Shown here piece by piece: positions 1 through 8,713 of a stretch of DNA of 64,000 bases. The stretch covers positions 372,001 through 436,000 of the forward strand of contig NZ_CANMFD010000005.1 of NCBI RefSeq assembly GCF_947496995.1, written 5' to 3'. The position numbers and the translations under genes were made by a program. How positions within the stretch are numbered: the stretch's first letter is position 1; every line of letters begins with the position of its first letter. The notes beneath the pieces were generated by a model. It did no database searches. It was given only the letters and a program-made list of their open reading frames with translations, and had not been told where the DNA came from. The stretch comes from an uncultured Roseibium sp. (GTDB taxonomy: Bacteria; Pseudomonadota; Alphaproteobacteria; Rhizobiales; Stappiaceae).

Positions 1-381
1 CAAAGCGGCCAACTGGTGGGCCGGATGCTTGAGATCTCCGAACTCGCTTGCGGCGTTTATGAAGGCGCAACCGTAGAAGCCTAGCCGCTTGAAGGCCTTG
101 CCGTTGAACCAGCATTCAAGCGCGTCGAACATGGCCAGCAGTTGTCCGCGGGCGTCAGCGCCGGACTTTTCCATTTCAGCCACCAGCCAGGCGCGGAACT
201 GTTCGTCCCGGCGTTCCAGCACCGCCAGGATCAGGTCGTCCTTGGACGGAAAGTGCTTATAGAGGGTCATCTTGGCGACGCCTGCCTCAGCGAGGATCGT
301 GTCGATGCCCGTGGCATTGAAGCCGCCCTTGTAGAACAGCCGGAGGGCCGTATCAATGAGATCGTCCCGACGTGACTTCAA
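1..381 (-). CDS. TetR/AcrR family transcriptional regulator (3' end beyond window)
   Basis: This is the N-terminal 127 residues of a repressor that runs off the left edge; family members are usually about 190-200 residues. The helix-turn-helix is clear: LIDTALRLFYKGGFNATGID, then VAKMTLYKHFPSKDDL. The only plausible start is a TTG at 381 preceded by a GGAG-type ribosome binding site; the ATG slightly upstream meets a stop two codons later. It is divergent from the AhpD-like gene at 573. Two copies of one inverted repeat lie in the gap, so autoregulation and control of the 573-4118 gene set are likely. The ligand cannot be told from the sequence. Confidence 0.85.
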   Translation of the reverse strand, partial: MKSRRDDLIDTALRLFYKGGFNATGIDTILAEAGVAKMTLYKHFPSKDDLILAVLERRDEQFRAWLVAEMEKSGADARGQLLAMFDALECWFNGKAFKRLGFYGCAFINAASEFGDLKHPAHQLAAL

Positions 382-400
382 TTCTTCTACTCCATTGGTC

Positions 401-414
401 AGACAGTTCTGTCT
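401..414. promoter_or_regulatory. Putative TetR operator copy 1 (AGACAG-N2-CTGTCT)
   Basis: A perfect inverted repeat, AGACAG-TT-CTGTCT, lies 20 bp upstream of the TetR TTG start. The same arms recur at 493-506. Palindromes of this kind next to a tetR-type gene usually bind its product; the assignment is inferred. Confidence 0.6.
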
Positions 415-483
415 ATTCGGATTCTGATTTAACAATAATTTCAGATACTTTCAAGTTCACGTTTTTCTGATCTGTGCGTATGG

Positions 484-513
484 TTGACAATTAGACAGAC
501 CTGTCTGTATATA
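484..513 (+). promoter_or_regulatory. Promoter with embedded TetR operator copy 2
   Basis: A consensus TTGACA (484-489) is followed after 18 bp by TATATA (508-513). The spacer holds AGACAG-AC-CTGTCT (493-506), the same inverted repeat as at 401-414; a shifted reading, ACAGAC-CT-GTCTGT (495-508), is also perfect. A bound TetR dimer would cover the promoter of the downstream AhpD-like gene (start 573), the classic layout of repression. Confidence 0.6.
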
Positions 514-572
514 AATCTGGCAACGAGACAAACGCCAGACCACGTCTAACCCGATCCAACAGGAGACAAGAA

Positions 573-1121
573 ATGCCCCGTATTCATCTGCCCGGTTCCA
601 TCGAAGCAGCGCCCACCGCCTCCCGTCCGCTGCTGGAAGGCGTCAAGAATTTGCTCGGTTCGGTTCCGAACCTGTTCCGCCTCACTGCCAACAGCCCGGC
701 TGCGCTTGAAGGTTATCTCGGCCTGAATGGCGCCCTCGCGAAAGGCAGTCTCTCGCCGCAAACACGCGAGCGGATTGCCCTGGCGATCGCCCAGATCAAC
801 GGCTGCAACTACTGCCTGTCCGCCCATACCTATCTGGCGAAGAACCTGGCGAAACTCGACGAGGCCGAAATCGCCGCAAACCGGAACGGCTCCTCCTCCG
901 ATCCGAAGGCGGAGGCTGCCGTCAGCTTTGCCGTCAAGCTGGTCCGCGTGCGCGGCCAGGTGTCCGCGGCCGATGTCGCAGAGGTCAAGATGGCCGGCTA
1001 CAGCGAGGCCGAGGTCGTCGAGATCGTCGCCCATGTAGCCCTCAACACGCTGACCAACTACCTCAACGAGGCGTTTGAAACGCCGATCGACTTCCCGGTT
1101 GTCAGCGCGAAAGCCGCCTGA
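573..1121 (+). CDS. Carboxymuconolactone decarboxylase / AhpD-like family protein
   Basis: The 182-residue protein has the AhpD-type core with the redox motif CNYC followed by LSAH, the CxxC...H site of peroxidase-related members of the carboxymuconolactone decarboxylase family. Such proteins act as thiol reductants or peroxidase partners in the cytoplasm; the true substrate is unknown. A good ribosome binding site (AGGAGA) precedes the ATG. It is the first gene of a co-oriented series (DUF1348, histidine kinase, cysteine hydrolase, YHS protein) behind a TetR-type operator, which suggests response to a reactive small molecule or oxidant. Confidence 0.85.
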   Translation: MPRIHLPGSIEAAPTASRPLLEGVKNLLGSVPNLFRLTANSPAALEGYLGLNGALAKGSLSPQTRERIALAIAQINGCNYCLSAHTYLAKNLAKLDEAEIAANRNGSSSDPKAEAAVSFAVKLVRVRGQVSAADVAEVKMAGYSEAEVVEIVAHVALNTLTNYLNEAFETPIDFPVVSAKAA

Positions 1122-1199
1122 GCCGGACAAGGCGCCGCGGAAGGCCGGTCCCCTTCGGACCTTCCGCGGACCGTATGACATCCAAAAAGGACATGCCCC

Positions 1200-1664
1200 A
1201 TGACCCGCCCTCCCTTTCCTCCCTTTGACGCCGACACTGCTGCTGAGAAGGTTCGCAAGGCCGAAGATGCCTGGAACGGTCAAAACCCCGAACAGGTTTC
1301 CCTTGCCTATACGGCCGACAGCCGCTGGCGGAATCGCTCGGAATTCCTCACCGGACGTGCCGAGATCGTCTCTTTCCTCACCGCCAAGTGGACCCGCGAG
1401 CAGGACTACCGCCTGATCAAGGAACTCTGGGCGTTCCGCGACAACAGAATCGCCGTGCGCTTTGCCTATGAATGGCACGACGCCACGGGCGCCTGGTTCC
1501 GCTCCTATGGCAACGAGAACTGGGAATTTTCATCGGACGGACTGATGCGCCTGCGCATCGCCTCCATCAATGACCTGCCCATCGGCGAAGAGGATCGGCT
1601 GTTCCACTGGCCGTCCGGCCCCCGCCCACAGGACCACTCCGGCCTCTCGGACCTCGGTCTGTAA
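1200..1664 (+). CDS. DUF1348 (SnoaL/NTF2-like fold) protein
   Basis: The 154-residue protein matches the DUF1348 branch of the NTF2-like superfamily; highly typical segments are [28 protein letters not shown] and [13 protein letters not shown]2-like folds form a cone-shaped pocket used by small-molecule enzymes or binding proteins, but no specific reaction is established for this family. The ATG follows an AAAAAGGA ribosome binding site. It lies 78 bp after the AhpD-like gene in the same orientation and is probably cotranscribed with it. Confidence 0.8.
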   Translation: MTRPPFPPFDADTAAEKVRKAEDAWNGQNPEQVSLAYTADSRWRNRSEFLTGRAEIVSFLTAKWTREQDYRLIKELWAFRDNRIAVRFAYEWHDATGAWFRSYGNENWEFSSDGLMRLRIASINDLPIGEEDRLFHWPSGPRPQDHSGLSDLGL

Positions 1665-1720
1665 AGCCCCGCCGGCGTCGTCGTGCGGCCCGCGGTGACG
1701 TTACAAGAAAGGACCTCGAC

Positions 1721-2554
1721 ATGCATACAGATCAGATTACCCCTCAAGGCATCGGCCCGGCCGATATCACGGCCCTGCTTGCGATCGAACCGCACCTGGA
1801 CGAATCGGTACGGGACCAGGCCGCAACGGATGCCTTCGGCAATGCCCTTTCGATAGTGGCGCATGACCTGAAGGGTCCGCTTGCCAATCTGGCACTCCTT
1901 GTCGAGGATATCTCGCGCAGCGCTGAGGACGGTGCAGTGCCGCGCATCGCGCGCAAGGCGGAAAGCGCCGACCGGATCATCGGCCAGATGTCGCTGATGC
2001 TCAGTGCCGTTCTGGAACGCGCCCGAAACGGACGCGATCCGCTGTCGGGCACCATGGCAATCGTCAATCTGGTCGAGGTCCTGCAACTCGCCTTTGCCGT
2101 CAACCAGCCCGCCGCGCGCCGAAAATCGATCACCTTCCGCTGCCTGGCCATCGATCCGCTGATTGTGCGCGGCGATCAGGAGCTCCTGTTCGAGGCTTTC
2201 GACAATCTGATAGGCAATGCCGTCAGGCACTCCCCCGAGGGCGGCACGATCACCTGCGAGACCGGCCCGGCGGACGAGGGTTGGCTTCAGGTGCGGATAA
2301 GCGATGCAGGCTCGGGGTTCAAGGCCGCGGACCTGTTGCGGGCCTTCCGCCCCTTCGTCAGCCTCTCAGGAATACCCGCCGGCGGCAAAGGCTCCAGCGG
2401 CCTGGGGCTCTGGATCACGCGCCTGATCGCCGAACGCCATGGCGGGCGGGTGTCGGCCCATAACCATCCGGATCGTGGCGGGGCCGTGATGACGGTTCGT
2501 CTTCCCGTTGTCCAGCCTGGTGCGGCGTCACACCCGTCCCCGTCCGAACACTGA
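1721..2554 (+). CDS. Soluble sensor histidine kinase
   Basis: The 277-residue protein has no membrane segment. A dimerisation/phosphoacceptor helix contains AHDLKGPLANL (His near residue 47). A HATPase domain follows with the N box (GNAVRHSPEGG), the G1 box (ISDAGSGF) and the G2 region (GSSGLGLWITRLIAERHGG). With little sequence before the phosphoacceptor His it lacks an obvious sensor domain, so it probably senses through a partner or works as a cytoplasmic relay. No response regulator is adjacent. AGAAAGGA precedes the ATG. The co-oriented neighbours place it in the TetR-linked redox set. Confidence 0.85.
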   Translation: MHTDQITPQGIGPADITALLAIEPHLDESVRDQAATDAFGNALSIVAHDLKGPLANLALLVEDISRSAEDGAVPRIARKAESADRIIGQMSLMLSAVLERARNGRDPLSGTMAIVNLVEVLQLAFAVNQPAARRKSITFRCLAIDPLIVRGDQELLFEAFDNLIGNAVRHSPEGGTITCETGPADEGWLQVRISDAGSGFKAADLLRAFRPFVSLSGIPAGGKGSSGLGLWITRLIAERHGGRVSAHNHPDRGGAVMTVRLPVVQPGAASHPSPSEH

Positions 2555-2730
2555 CTTTCGGCGCCGGTCCTGGCGCCGATCCCCAAGGAAAGCGGACGTA
2601 ATTCCTCAACCAGCGCGGCGGCCTGCCTTCCGCGAACAGGAGAGCTGTATCTCCCGGCAAGAGTTTTGCGACCGCCGACCTGGCCAAGTGGACATAACCG
2701 CGCGGCCCAACACCTGAAAGGAGTAGCGAC

Positions 2731-3582
2731 ATGAATACCAGACATGACCATGACTGCACTTGTGGGATCACCCCGGAAACCGTTGATCTTGCCCGCCGCC
2801 GCCTGCTTGCCGGCGCGGCCGGTGCGGCAGCCGCCGGTGCTGCGGGGCTCGCCCCCGCTTCCGCTGCTACGGAAGAGGCCCGTGCTCTTTATGCCGATCC
2901 GGAAAAACCCGGCTTGCCGCAGATCGACATGGACATCGTTCCGGGGCGCACCGCGCTGGTCGTCACCGACCCGCAGATCGACTTTCTGTCAGAGGATGGC
3001 GTGACCTGGGGCGTTGTCGGTGAGAGCGTGACCGAACAGGGCACTGTCGACAACATCGAACGGCTGTTCATTGCCGCCAAGGCGGCGGGCATGCCGGTGT
3101 TCATCTCGCCGCACTACTACTATCCGCACGATCACGACTGGCAGTTCGAAGGCACGCTGGAAAAGACCATGCACTCGATCGGCATGTTCGACCGTCTCGG
3201 CCCGCTTTCGCTGGAGAATTTCGAAGGTTCCGGCGCCGACTGGATGCCGCAATACAAGAAATACATCGAGGACGGCGCAACCATCGTTTGCTCGCCGCAC
3301 AAGGTCTACAGTCCGGCACAGAACGACCTCAATCTGCAGATGCGCAAGCGCGGCATCGACAAGGTCATCCTGGCCGGCATGTCCGCCAACCTGTGCACCC
3401 AGGCTCATCTCTACGACCTGCTCGAACTCGGTTACGAGGTCGCGGTAGTGCGCGATGCGACCGCCGGAGCGAAGGTACCGGAAGGTGACGGCTATCTCGC
3501 CGCCATCATCAATTTCCGCATGGTCGCCAACGGTGTTTGGTGGACCGATGATGCGGTCGAGCGCATCGCGCGCTCTGCCTGA
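2731..3582 (+). CDS. Tat-exported cysteine hydrolase (isochorismatase-like)
   Basis: The 283-residue protein opens with a twin-arginine leader: ARRRLLAG followed by an Ala/Gly-rich hydrophobic stretch ending near ASA (about residue 45). The mature part is an isochorismatase-like alpha/beta hydrolase with the usual triad visible: Asp in VVTDPQIDF, Lys in SPHKVYSP and Cys in SANLCTQAH. Family members hydrolyse amides or vinyl ethers; the substrate here is unknown. Periplasmic export is unusual for this family and agrees with the exported YHS protein that follows. A GGAG-type site precedes the ATG. Confidence 0.85.
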   Translation: MNTRHDHDCTCGITPETVDLARRRLLAGAAGAAAAGAAGLAPASAATEEARALYADPEKPGLPQIDMDIVPGRTALVVTDPQIDFLSEDGVTWGVVGESVTEQGTVDNIERLFIAAKAAGMPVFISPHYYYPHDHDWQFEGTLEKTMHSIGMFDRLGPLSLENFEGSGADWMPQYKKYIEDGATIVCSPHKVYSPAQNDLNLQMRKRGIDKVILAGMSANLCTQAHLYDLLELGYEVAVVRDATAGAKVPEGDGYLAAIINFRMVANGVWWTDDAVERIARSA

Positions 3583-3632
3583 ATCCATCCACGCGAAACA
3601 ACTGACAGCCTGAAATGAAAAGGACCACACCG

Positions 3633-4118
3633 ATGAAAACGAAATTTGCCTTGACCACGATCGCGACCGCTGTCGCACTGACGCTCTCCACCGCCGCCTT
3701 TGCCGTCGATGAATTCAACGTCAACAACGGCCTGACGCTGACCGGCAACCCGCTCGGCATGCATGGCATCGATCCGGTCACCATGTTTGAAAGCGAAGTG
3801 CCCGGCGTCGGCAGTGCTGTCTTCACCTCCGCACATGAAGGCGTCGATTACTACTTCGCATCCGAGAAGGCTCAGAAGCAGTTCGAGGCCGACCCGGAAG
3901 CCTATCTGCCGCAGTTCGGTGGCTTCTGCGCCTTCGGCGTCTTTGTTGGCAAGAAGCTCGACGGCGATGTCCGTTTCGCCGACATCGTCGACGGCAAGCT
4001 CTACCTGTTCGTCAACCAGGTCATCTTCGACAAGTATCTGGAACAGAAGGACGAGGTCATCGCTGGCGCCGTTGCCAAATGGCCGGAAATTCGTACCACG
4101 GCAGTGAGTGAGCTTTGA
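3633..4118 (+). CDS. Exported YHS domain protein
   Basis: The 161-residue protein starts with a Sec signal peptide (MKTKFALTTIATAVALTLS, cleavage after AFA). It continues with a YHS-like domain, including DYYFASEKAQKQFEADPEAYLPQFGGFCAFG, given here in part. YHS domains are thought to bind metal, but no function is proven for this group. I chose the ATG at 3633 because AAAAGGA lies about 8 nt before it; an in-frame ATG at 3615 has no such site. It lies 50 bp after the cysteine hydrolase, is likely its periplasmic partner, and is followed by a strong inverted repeat. Confidence 0.8.
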   Translation: MKTKFALTTIATAVALTLSTAAFAVDEFNVNNGLTLTGNPLGMHGIDPVTMFESEVPGVGSAVFTSAHEGVDYYFASEKAQKQFEADPEAYLPQFGGFCAFGVFVGKKLDGDVRFADIVDGKLYLFVNQVIFDKYLEQKDEVIAGAVAKWPEIRTTAVSEL

Positions 4119-4138
4119 CCCACTGTCCGTCAAATTGG

Positions 4139-4162
4139 CGAGCCTCAAAGATTTGAGGCTCG
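4139..4162 (+). terminator. Inverted repeat, candidate terminator after the YHS gene
   Basis: Two perfect 11-nt arms (CGAGCCTCAAA and its complement) are separated by GA and begin 20 bp after the YHS stop codon. The sequence after it is only moderately T-rich, so termination efficiency is uncertain. Confidence 0.55.
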
Positions 4163-4386
4163 TCGAACCTTATATCCTTTCCTGCAAAATACCGCGTTAC
4201 GCGACCCGCGCATCCCAGGGAAGCCCCATCCCCCTCAGTTGACACCCCCGCACCGCAACGCTACTCCTTCCCCATGGGGTTCCTGCGAACGCCCCGTGAG
4301 GCTCAGGCTCAAGATTCGCGAGCGACATTTGTTTCGGCGCCGGTGGCGGCGGCAAGTGTGTTCGATTGAGGATCAAGGAGCCGAAA

Positions 4387-5250
4387 ATGCCAGCCCCCAA
4401 TGAAATCACCATCTCCAATCTGCAACGCCTGATCGGCACGCCGGACTGCCCGGTTATTGTCGATATTTCCATCGATCCGGACTTCGACGAAGACCCGTAT
4501 TTCATCCCCGGCTCGTTCCGGCACCCGCATACGGACAAGCGCGGGCTTGTCGAGCGGTTGGACGGCCGGGCTTGCGTCATCACCTGCCAGCGCGGGATCA
4601 AGCTCAGCCAGGGGCTGGTCGCCTGGTTGCGCACGGAAGGGGTTGGGGCGGAATATCTGTCCGGCGGCATGTATGCCTGGCGGGATACGCCCGGAACCCT
4701 GCGGATCCCCGCCGGATCTATTCCGGAGCCGGTCGATGGCGCGACGCTGTGGGTCACACGGCACCGTCCGAAAATCGACCGCATCGCCTGCCCGTGGCTG
4801 ATCCGACGGTTTGTCGACCCAAAGGCAAGGTTTCTGTTCGTGTCCCCCGTCGAGGTGGAAGGCGTGGCGAGCCGCTATGGCGCGACACCGTTCGACATCG
4901 AGAACGTTCATTTCTCGCACCACGGCGACCGCTGCACCTTCGATACGATGCTGGAGACGTTCGAACTCAAGAGTGCGGCCCTGGAGCGTCTGGCGGATGT
5001 CATTCGCGCGGCCGACACCAACCGGCATGATCTGTCGCCCCAGGCGGCGGGCCTGCTGGCCGTCTCGGTCGGTCTGTCGCGGCAATATTCGGACGATGTG
5101 AAACAGCTTGACGCCGGCATGACCGTCTATGACGCGCTCTATCGCTGGGCGCGGGACGGGTTCGAGGAAGGCCACGACTGGATACCTTCTTCCGGTTCAG
5201 CCTCCACCCCGGCCTCCTCATCTGCCACCAAAGCGGAGCCGTGGTCCTGA
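4387..5250 (+). CDS. chrB: ChrB-type chromate resistance protein with rhodanese domain
   Basis: The 287-residue protein has an N-terminal rhodanese-like domain (about residues 10-105, with the Cys-containing loop TCQRGIKLSQG). A C-terminal ChrB domain follows (LWVTRHRPKIDRIACPWLIRR, split here by its own turn, then FVDPKARFLFV). ChrB proteins regulate or assist ChrA-mediated chromate efflux. The start at 4387 is set by AAGGAG six bases upstream; an earlier in-frame codon at 4366 lacks one. Its stop overlaps the chrA ATG by one base (TGATG), so the two are translationally coupled. Confidence 0.88.
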   Translation: MPAPNEITISNLQRLIGTPDCPVIVDISIDPDFDEDPYFIPGSFRHPHTDKRGLVERLDGRACVITCQRGIKLSQGLVAWLRTEGVGAEYLSGGMYAWRDTPGTLRIPAGSIPEPVDGATLWVTRHRPKIDRIACPWLIRRFVDPKARFLFVSPVEVEGVASRYGATPFDIENVHFSHHGDRCTFDTMLETFELKSAALERLADVIRAADTNRHDLSPQAAGLLAVSVGLSRQYSDDVKQLDAGMTVYDALYRWARDGFEEGHDWIPSSGSASTPASSSATKAEPWS

Positions 5251-6554
5251 TGACGGCGAATGAGACCGCGAACGGGGACGGCGTGCCGTCCCTTGCCGCT
5301 GCGACACGGGTGTGGGCGCGGATCGGGGTGCTGTCGTTCGGCGGGCCCGCGGCGCAGATCGCGCTCATGCACCGGGAGGTGGTCGAGGACCGCCGCTGGC
5401 TGTCAGAGCAGACCTTTTTGAACGCGCTGTCGTTCTGCATGCTTCTGCCCGGACCGGAAGCCATGCAGCTCGCGACCTATGCGGGCTGGCGGATGCACGG
5501 CACGGTCGGCGGGCTTGTGGCGGGGCTGCTGTTCGTGCTGCCGGGGGCGGCGCTGATGCTGCTGCTGGCCGCGCTTTACGTGACCTTCGGGGCACTGCCG
5601 CTGGTTCAGGCGCTGTTTCTGGGCGTCAAGGCGGCGGTTCTGGTGATCGTGCTCGAGGCGCTGCTGCGCATTTCCCGGCGGGCGCTCACCCGTCCTCTGC
5701 ACCATTGGATCGCGGCGGGGGCCTTCGTGGCGCTGTTTGTCTTCGATGCACCCTATCCGCTGGTCATAGCGGCTGCCGCTGCGGTTGGGTTGGTTTCGGG
5801 TGGCGGGAGCGGGACGGGTGAGGTTGCGCAGGGCGGGGCGTCTGTCAGCCATTGGGGCACGGTACGGACAATCCTGGTCTGGCTGGCGCTGTGGTGGTGT
5901 CCGCTGCTCTTGCTGGAATTTGCCTTTCCCGGGCAGGTGCTGGGCGAAATCGGCCGGTTCTTCTCGGTTCTGGCGACGGTCACTTTCGGCGGGGCCTATG
6001 CCGTGCTGGCCTATATGGCGCAGGAGGCGGTCAGCGGCTTCGGCTGGCTGAGCGCGGCTGAAATGGCGGATGCGCTGGGCTTGGCCGAGACAACGCCGGG
6101 TCCGCTGATCCTGGTCACCGAATTCGTCGGCTTTCTGGCGGCAGCGCGCGACGGGGCAGGCGCACCGGACCTTGTCATGGGGGCGGCCGGGGCCGCAGTG
6201 ACCCTGTGGGCGACCTTCGTTCCGTGCTTCCTGTGGGTCTTTGCCGGTGCGCCCTATATCGAGCGGCTTCATGCCATGCCGAAACTGAAAAGCGCGCTGG
6301 ATGCGATCACGGCGGCGGTGGTTGGAGTTATCCTGAACCTGTCCATATGGTTCGCCCTGCAGGTCACGTTTTCCGACGTCTTCCGGCTGGACTTCGGACC
6401 GCTGCGGCCCCTGCTGCCGGACGTGACCTCGCTGGACTGGCGGGTGCCGGTGCTGACGCTGGTCGCGGGGCTGCTGGTGCTGCGCCTGCACAAGGGCATA
6501 CCGCTGACGCTGACGGTCTGCGCGCTGCTGGGGCTCGGCCTGTCGCAGGTCTGA
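5250..6554 (+). CDS. chrA: Chromate efflux transporter ChrA
   Basis: The 434-residue inner-membrane protein has the two homologous halves of full-length CHR transporters. Both family signatures are visible: FGGPAAQIALMHRE in the first half and TFGGAYAVLAYMAQEAV in the second. About ten hydrophobic segments are spread over the protein. Chromate is expelled using the proton motive force, lowering cytoplasmic chromate. The ATG at 5250 overlaps the chrB stop; a GTG at 5241 is an alternative but sits too close to the ribosome binding site. The gene precedes the nirK promoter by about 25 bp. Confidence 0.92.
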   Translation: MTANETANGDGVPSLAAATRVWARIGVLSFGGPAAQIALMHREVVEDRRWLSEQTFLNALSFCMLLPGPEAMQLATYAGWRMHGTVGGLVAGLLFVLPGAALMLLLAALYVTFGALPLVQALFLGVKAAVLVIVLEALLRISRRALTRPLHHWIAAGAFVALFVFDAPYPLVIAAAAAVGLVSGGGSGTGEVAQGGASVSHWGTVRTILVWLALWWCPLLLLEFAFPGQVLGEIGRFFSVLATVTFGGAYAVLAYMAQEAVSGFGWLSAAEMADALGLAETTPGPLILVTEFVGFLAAARDGAGAPDLVMGAAGAAVTLWATFVPCFLWVFAGAPYIERLHAMPKLKSALDAITAAVVGVILNLSIWFALQVTFSDVFRLDFGPLRPLLPDVTSLDWRVPVLTLVAGLLVLRLHKGIPLTLTVCALLGLGLSQV

Positions 6555-6578
6555 CGGGCAGCGGCCTGTAATGCATCT

Positions 6579-6598
6579 ACGTTGTTCTGGAACAACGT
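6579..6598 (+). promoter_or_regulatory. NnrR/Dnr-type Crp-Fnr box upstream of nirK
   Basis: A 20-nt near-perfect palindrome has the core TTG-TTCTGGAA-CAA (6582-6595), the TTG-N8-CAA pattern of NO-responsive Crp/Fnr regulators. Its centre is 72 bp before the nirK ATG, which matches a class II site at -41 with a leader of about 30 nt. Similar boxes lie at 10459-10474 and 11521-11534. Confidence 0.8.
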
Positions 6599-6660
6599 GG
6601 CGCGGTGGCCGACTTGCTAACTCTCCTTTCGACGGAATTTGAAATCGGAAGGAGAGACCG

Positions 6661-7809
6661 ATGTTGACGCGTAGAGCTGCATTGATGGGTGCCGCAGGCA
6701 TTGCCGCGAGCCCGCTTATCGTAAAGGTCGCACAGGGCGAGGAAATCATGGACACGTCCATGGCGCCGCCCGTCGACCTGTCCACCCTCAAGCGCATCAA
6801 GCACAAGCTGCTGGCGCCGCCTTTCGTGCATGCGCACGACCAGGTGGGTCCCGCCGAGCCGCGGATCGTCGAATTCGAAATGAAGATCGTCGAGAAGGAA
6901 ATGCAGGTTGCCGATGACGCCTATCTGCAGGCCATGACCTTCAACGGCTCGGTTCCCGGTCCGCTGATGGTGGTGCATGAAGGCGATTATGTCGAACTGA
7001 CGCTGTTCAACAGCGCCGACAACATGATGCAGCACAATATCGATTTTCATGCCGCCACCGGGGCGCTGGGCGGCGGGTCGCTGACGCTGGTCAATCCGGG
7101 CGAAAAGACCACGCTGCGCTTCAAGGCGACACGGCCGGGCACCTTTGTCTATCACTGCGCACCGGGCGGTCCGATGATCCCCTGGCACGTCGTCTCCGGC
7201 ATGTCCGGCGCCATCATGGTGCTGCCGCGCAACGGGCTGAGCGATCACAACGGCAAGCCGGTCACTTACGACCGGGTCTACTACATCGGCGAGAACGACT
7301 TCTATATCCCGAAGGACGAGAACGGCGACTACAAGCGGTTCGAGGATGCCGGCGACAGCTATTCCGATACGCTTGAAGTGATGAACGGGCTGATCCCCAG
7401 CCATGTGGTGTTCAACGGCAAGGTCGGCGCCCTGACCGGCGACGGCGCGCTGAAGGCCGCCCAGGGCGAACGGGTGCTGTTCGTGCACAGCCAGGCCAAC
7501 CGGGATTCCCGCCCGCACCTGATCGGCGGACACGGCGATCTGGTCTGGGAAATGGGCAAGTTCAACAACCCGCCCGACCGGGACCTGGAAACCTGGTTCA
7601 TCCGTGGCGGTTCCGCCGGGGCGGCGCTTTACGAGTTCCTGCAGCCGGGCGTCTATGCCTATGTGAACCACAATCTGATCGAGGCGGTGAACCTCGGCGC
7701 CACGGCGCATGTGCTGGTGGAAGGCAACTGGGACAACGATCTGATGGAACAGGTGGTCGCTCCCACGGAATATGACAGCGCTTTCGAGGGCAAGACAGCG
7801 CTGCCGTGA
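6661..7809 (+). CDS. nirK: Copper-containing nitrite reductase NirK
   Basis: The 382-residue periplasmic enzyme reduces nitrite to nitric oxide. A Tat leader is present ([17 protein letters not shown]). The two cupredoxin domains keep both copper sites: type 1 ligands from [21 protein letters not shown], and type 2 ligands from [12 protein letters not shown], the His before that Cys, and the C-terminal [13 protein letters not shown]. Length and signatures fit class I (Alcaligenes/Rhodobacter-type) NirK. GGAGAGACC precedes the ATG. An NnrR-type box lies upstream, and pseudoazurin at 9957-10388 is the likely electron donor. Confidence 0.97.
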   Translation: MLTRRAALMGAAGIAASPLIVKVAQGEEIMDTSMAPPVDLSTLKRIKHKLLAPPFVHAHDQVGPAEPRIVEFEMKIVEKEMQVADDAYLQAMTFNGSVPGPLMVVHEGDYVELTLFNSADNMMQHNIDFHAATGALGGGSLTLVNPGEKTTLRFKATRPGTFVYHCAPGGPMIPWHVVSGMSGAIMVLPRNGLSDHNGKPVTYDRVYYIGENDFYIPKDENGDYKRFEDAGDSYSDTLEVMNGLIPSHVVFNGKVGALTGDGALKAAQGERVLFVHSQANRDSRPHLIGGHGDLVWEMGKFNNPPDRDLETWFIRGGSAGAALYEFLQPGVYAYVNHNLIEAVNLGATAHVLVEGNWDNDLMEQVVAPTEYDSAFEGKTALP

Positions 7810-7837
7810 CACCGGCCGGGCGCGATCTCGGAACTTG

Positions 7838-7869
7838 GGGGCGGCCGTTTTTGCGGCGGCCCCTTTTTT
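7838..7869 (+). terminator. Rho-independent terminator after nirK
   Basis: A GC-rich hairpin (7838-7863: ten pairs with one G-G mismatch around a TTTTTG loop) is followed directly by six T residues. It lies between nirK and nirV, so nirV is probably transcribed only by readthrough. Confidence 0.85.
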
Positions 7870-7888
7870 CATGTGAAAGGGGACTGAA

Positions 7889-8713
7889 ATGAAATCCCTC
7901 CTTCTGGCCGGCGCGGCCCTTTCGGTCATGGCAGCCGCCACATCGGTGACCATCTGGACGCTGACCCGGCCCGCCATCACGGACTTGCCGGAAACCGTCG
8001 TGATCGCACCGGGAGAGTTCAGCTACCGGCCTGCCGGGGCGTATCGCTTTTACGGAAAGCTGGTCGACGCGCCGCTGGAAACGCAGGTTGCGGACACGCC
8101 TCTGGAGATCATGAAGTTTCAGGTGAGCCGCGCCGAATATGCCGCCTGTGTGGCCGACGGCGCCTGTCAGGCGTCCATCGTCTCTCTGGGGGGCAGCGCC
8201 ACGAGCGCGGAGCTGCCACAGACCGAGGTCAACTGGTATGACGCAACGGCCTATGCGGCCTGGTTCTCGCGCCAGACCCGTCAGCACTGGCGCCTGCCCG
8301 ATGACCGGGAATGGCAACGCGCGGCGGCGGAACGATTTTTCGAGGACGAGATCGTCGCAGAAGACGAGGACGATCCGGCGCAGCGGTGGCTCGCCGCCTA
8401 TGCCCGCAATGTCGCCGCGCGGGGCAACACCGAGCCGGAGCCGCAACCGCGCGGAACCTTCGGCGAGAACTCCCACGGGGTGGTCGACATGTCCGGCAAC
8501 GTCTGGGAATGGACCACGACCTGCGTGGCCAACACGGATCTGACGGCCGATGGTGTTTCGCCCGTCAAGCAGCAGGAATATTGCGGCGCCCATATCGCGG
8601 AAGGCAAGCACCGGGCGATCATTATCGATCTCGTGCGCAACCCGAAGGTCGGCGGTTGTGCCGCCGGTCTTCCGGCGGACTACGTCGGCTTCCGGTTGGT
8701 GCGGGCCAGATAG
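7889..8713 (+). CDS. nirV: NirV, formylglycine-generating-enzyme-like protein
   Basis: The 274-residue protein has an N-terminal hydrophobic anchor or signal (about residues 1-28). A sulfatase-modifying-factor (FGE-sulfatase) fold follows, with typical segments EIMKFQVSRAEYAACV, VNWYDATAYAAW, RLPDDREWQRAAA, DMSGNVWEW and GFRLVRAR. NirV is found next to nirK in many denitrifiers; its biochemical role is not settled. It lies 79 bp after nirK across a strong terminator. Its last 34 bases overlap the 3' end of the convergent nnrS gene. Confidence 0.92.
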   Translation: MKSLLLAGAALSVMAAATSVTIWTLTRPAITDLPETVVIAPGEFSYRPAGAYRFYGKLVDAPLETQVADTPLEIMKFQVSRAEYAACVADGACQASIVSLGGSATSAELPQTEVNWYDATAYAAWFSRQTRQHWRLPDDREWQRAAAERFFEDEIVAEDEDDPAQRWLAAYARNVAARGNTEPEPQPRGTFGENSHGVVDMSGNVWEWTTTCVANTDLTADGVSPVKQQEYCGAHIAEGKHRAIIIDLVRNPKVGGCAAGLPADYVGFRLVRAR

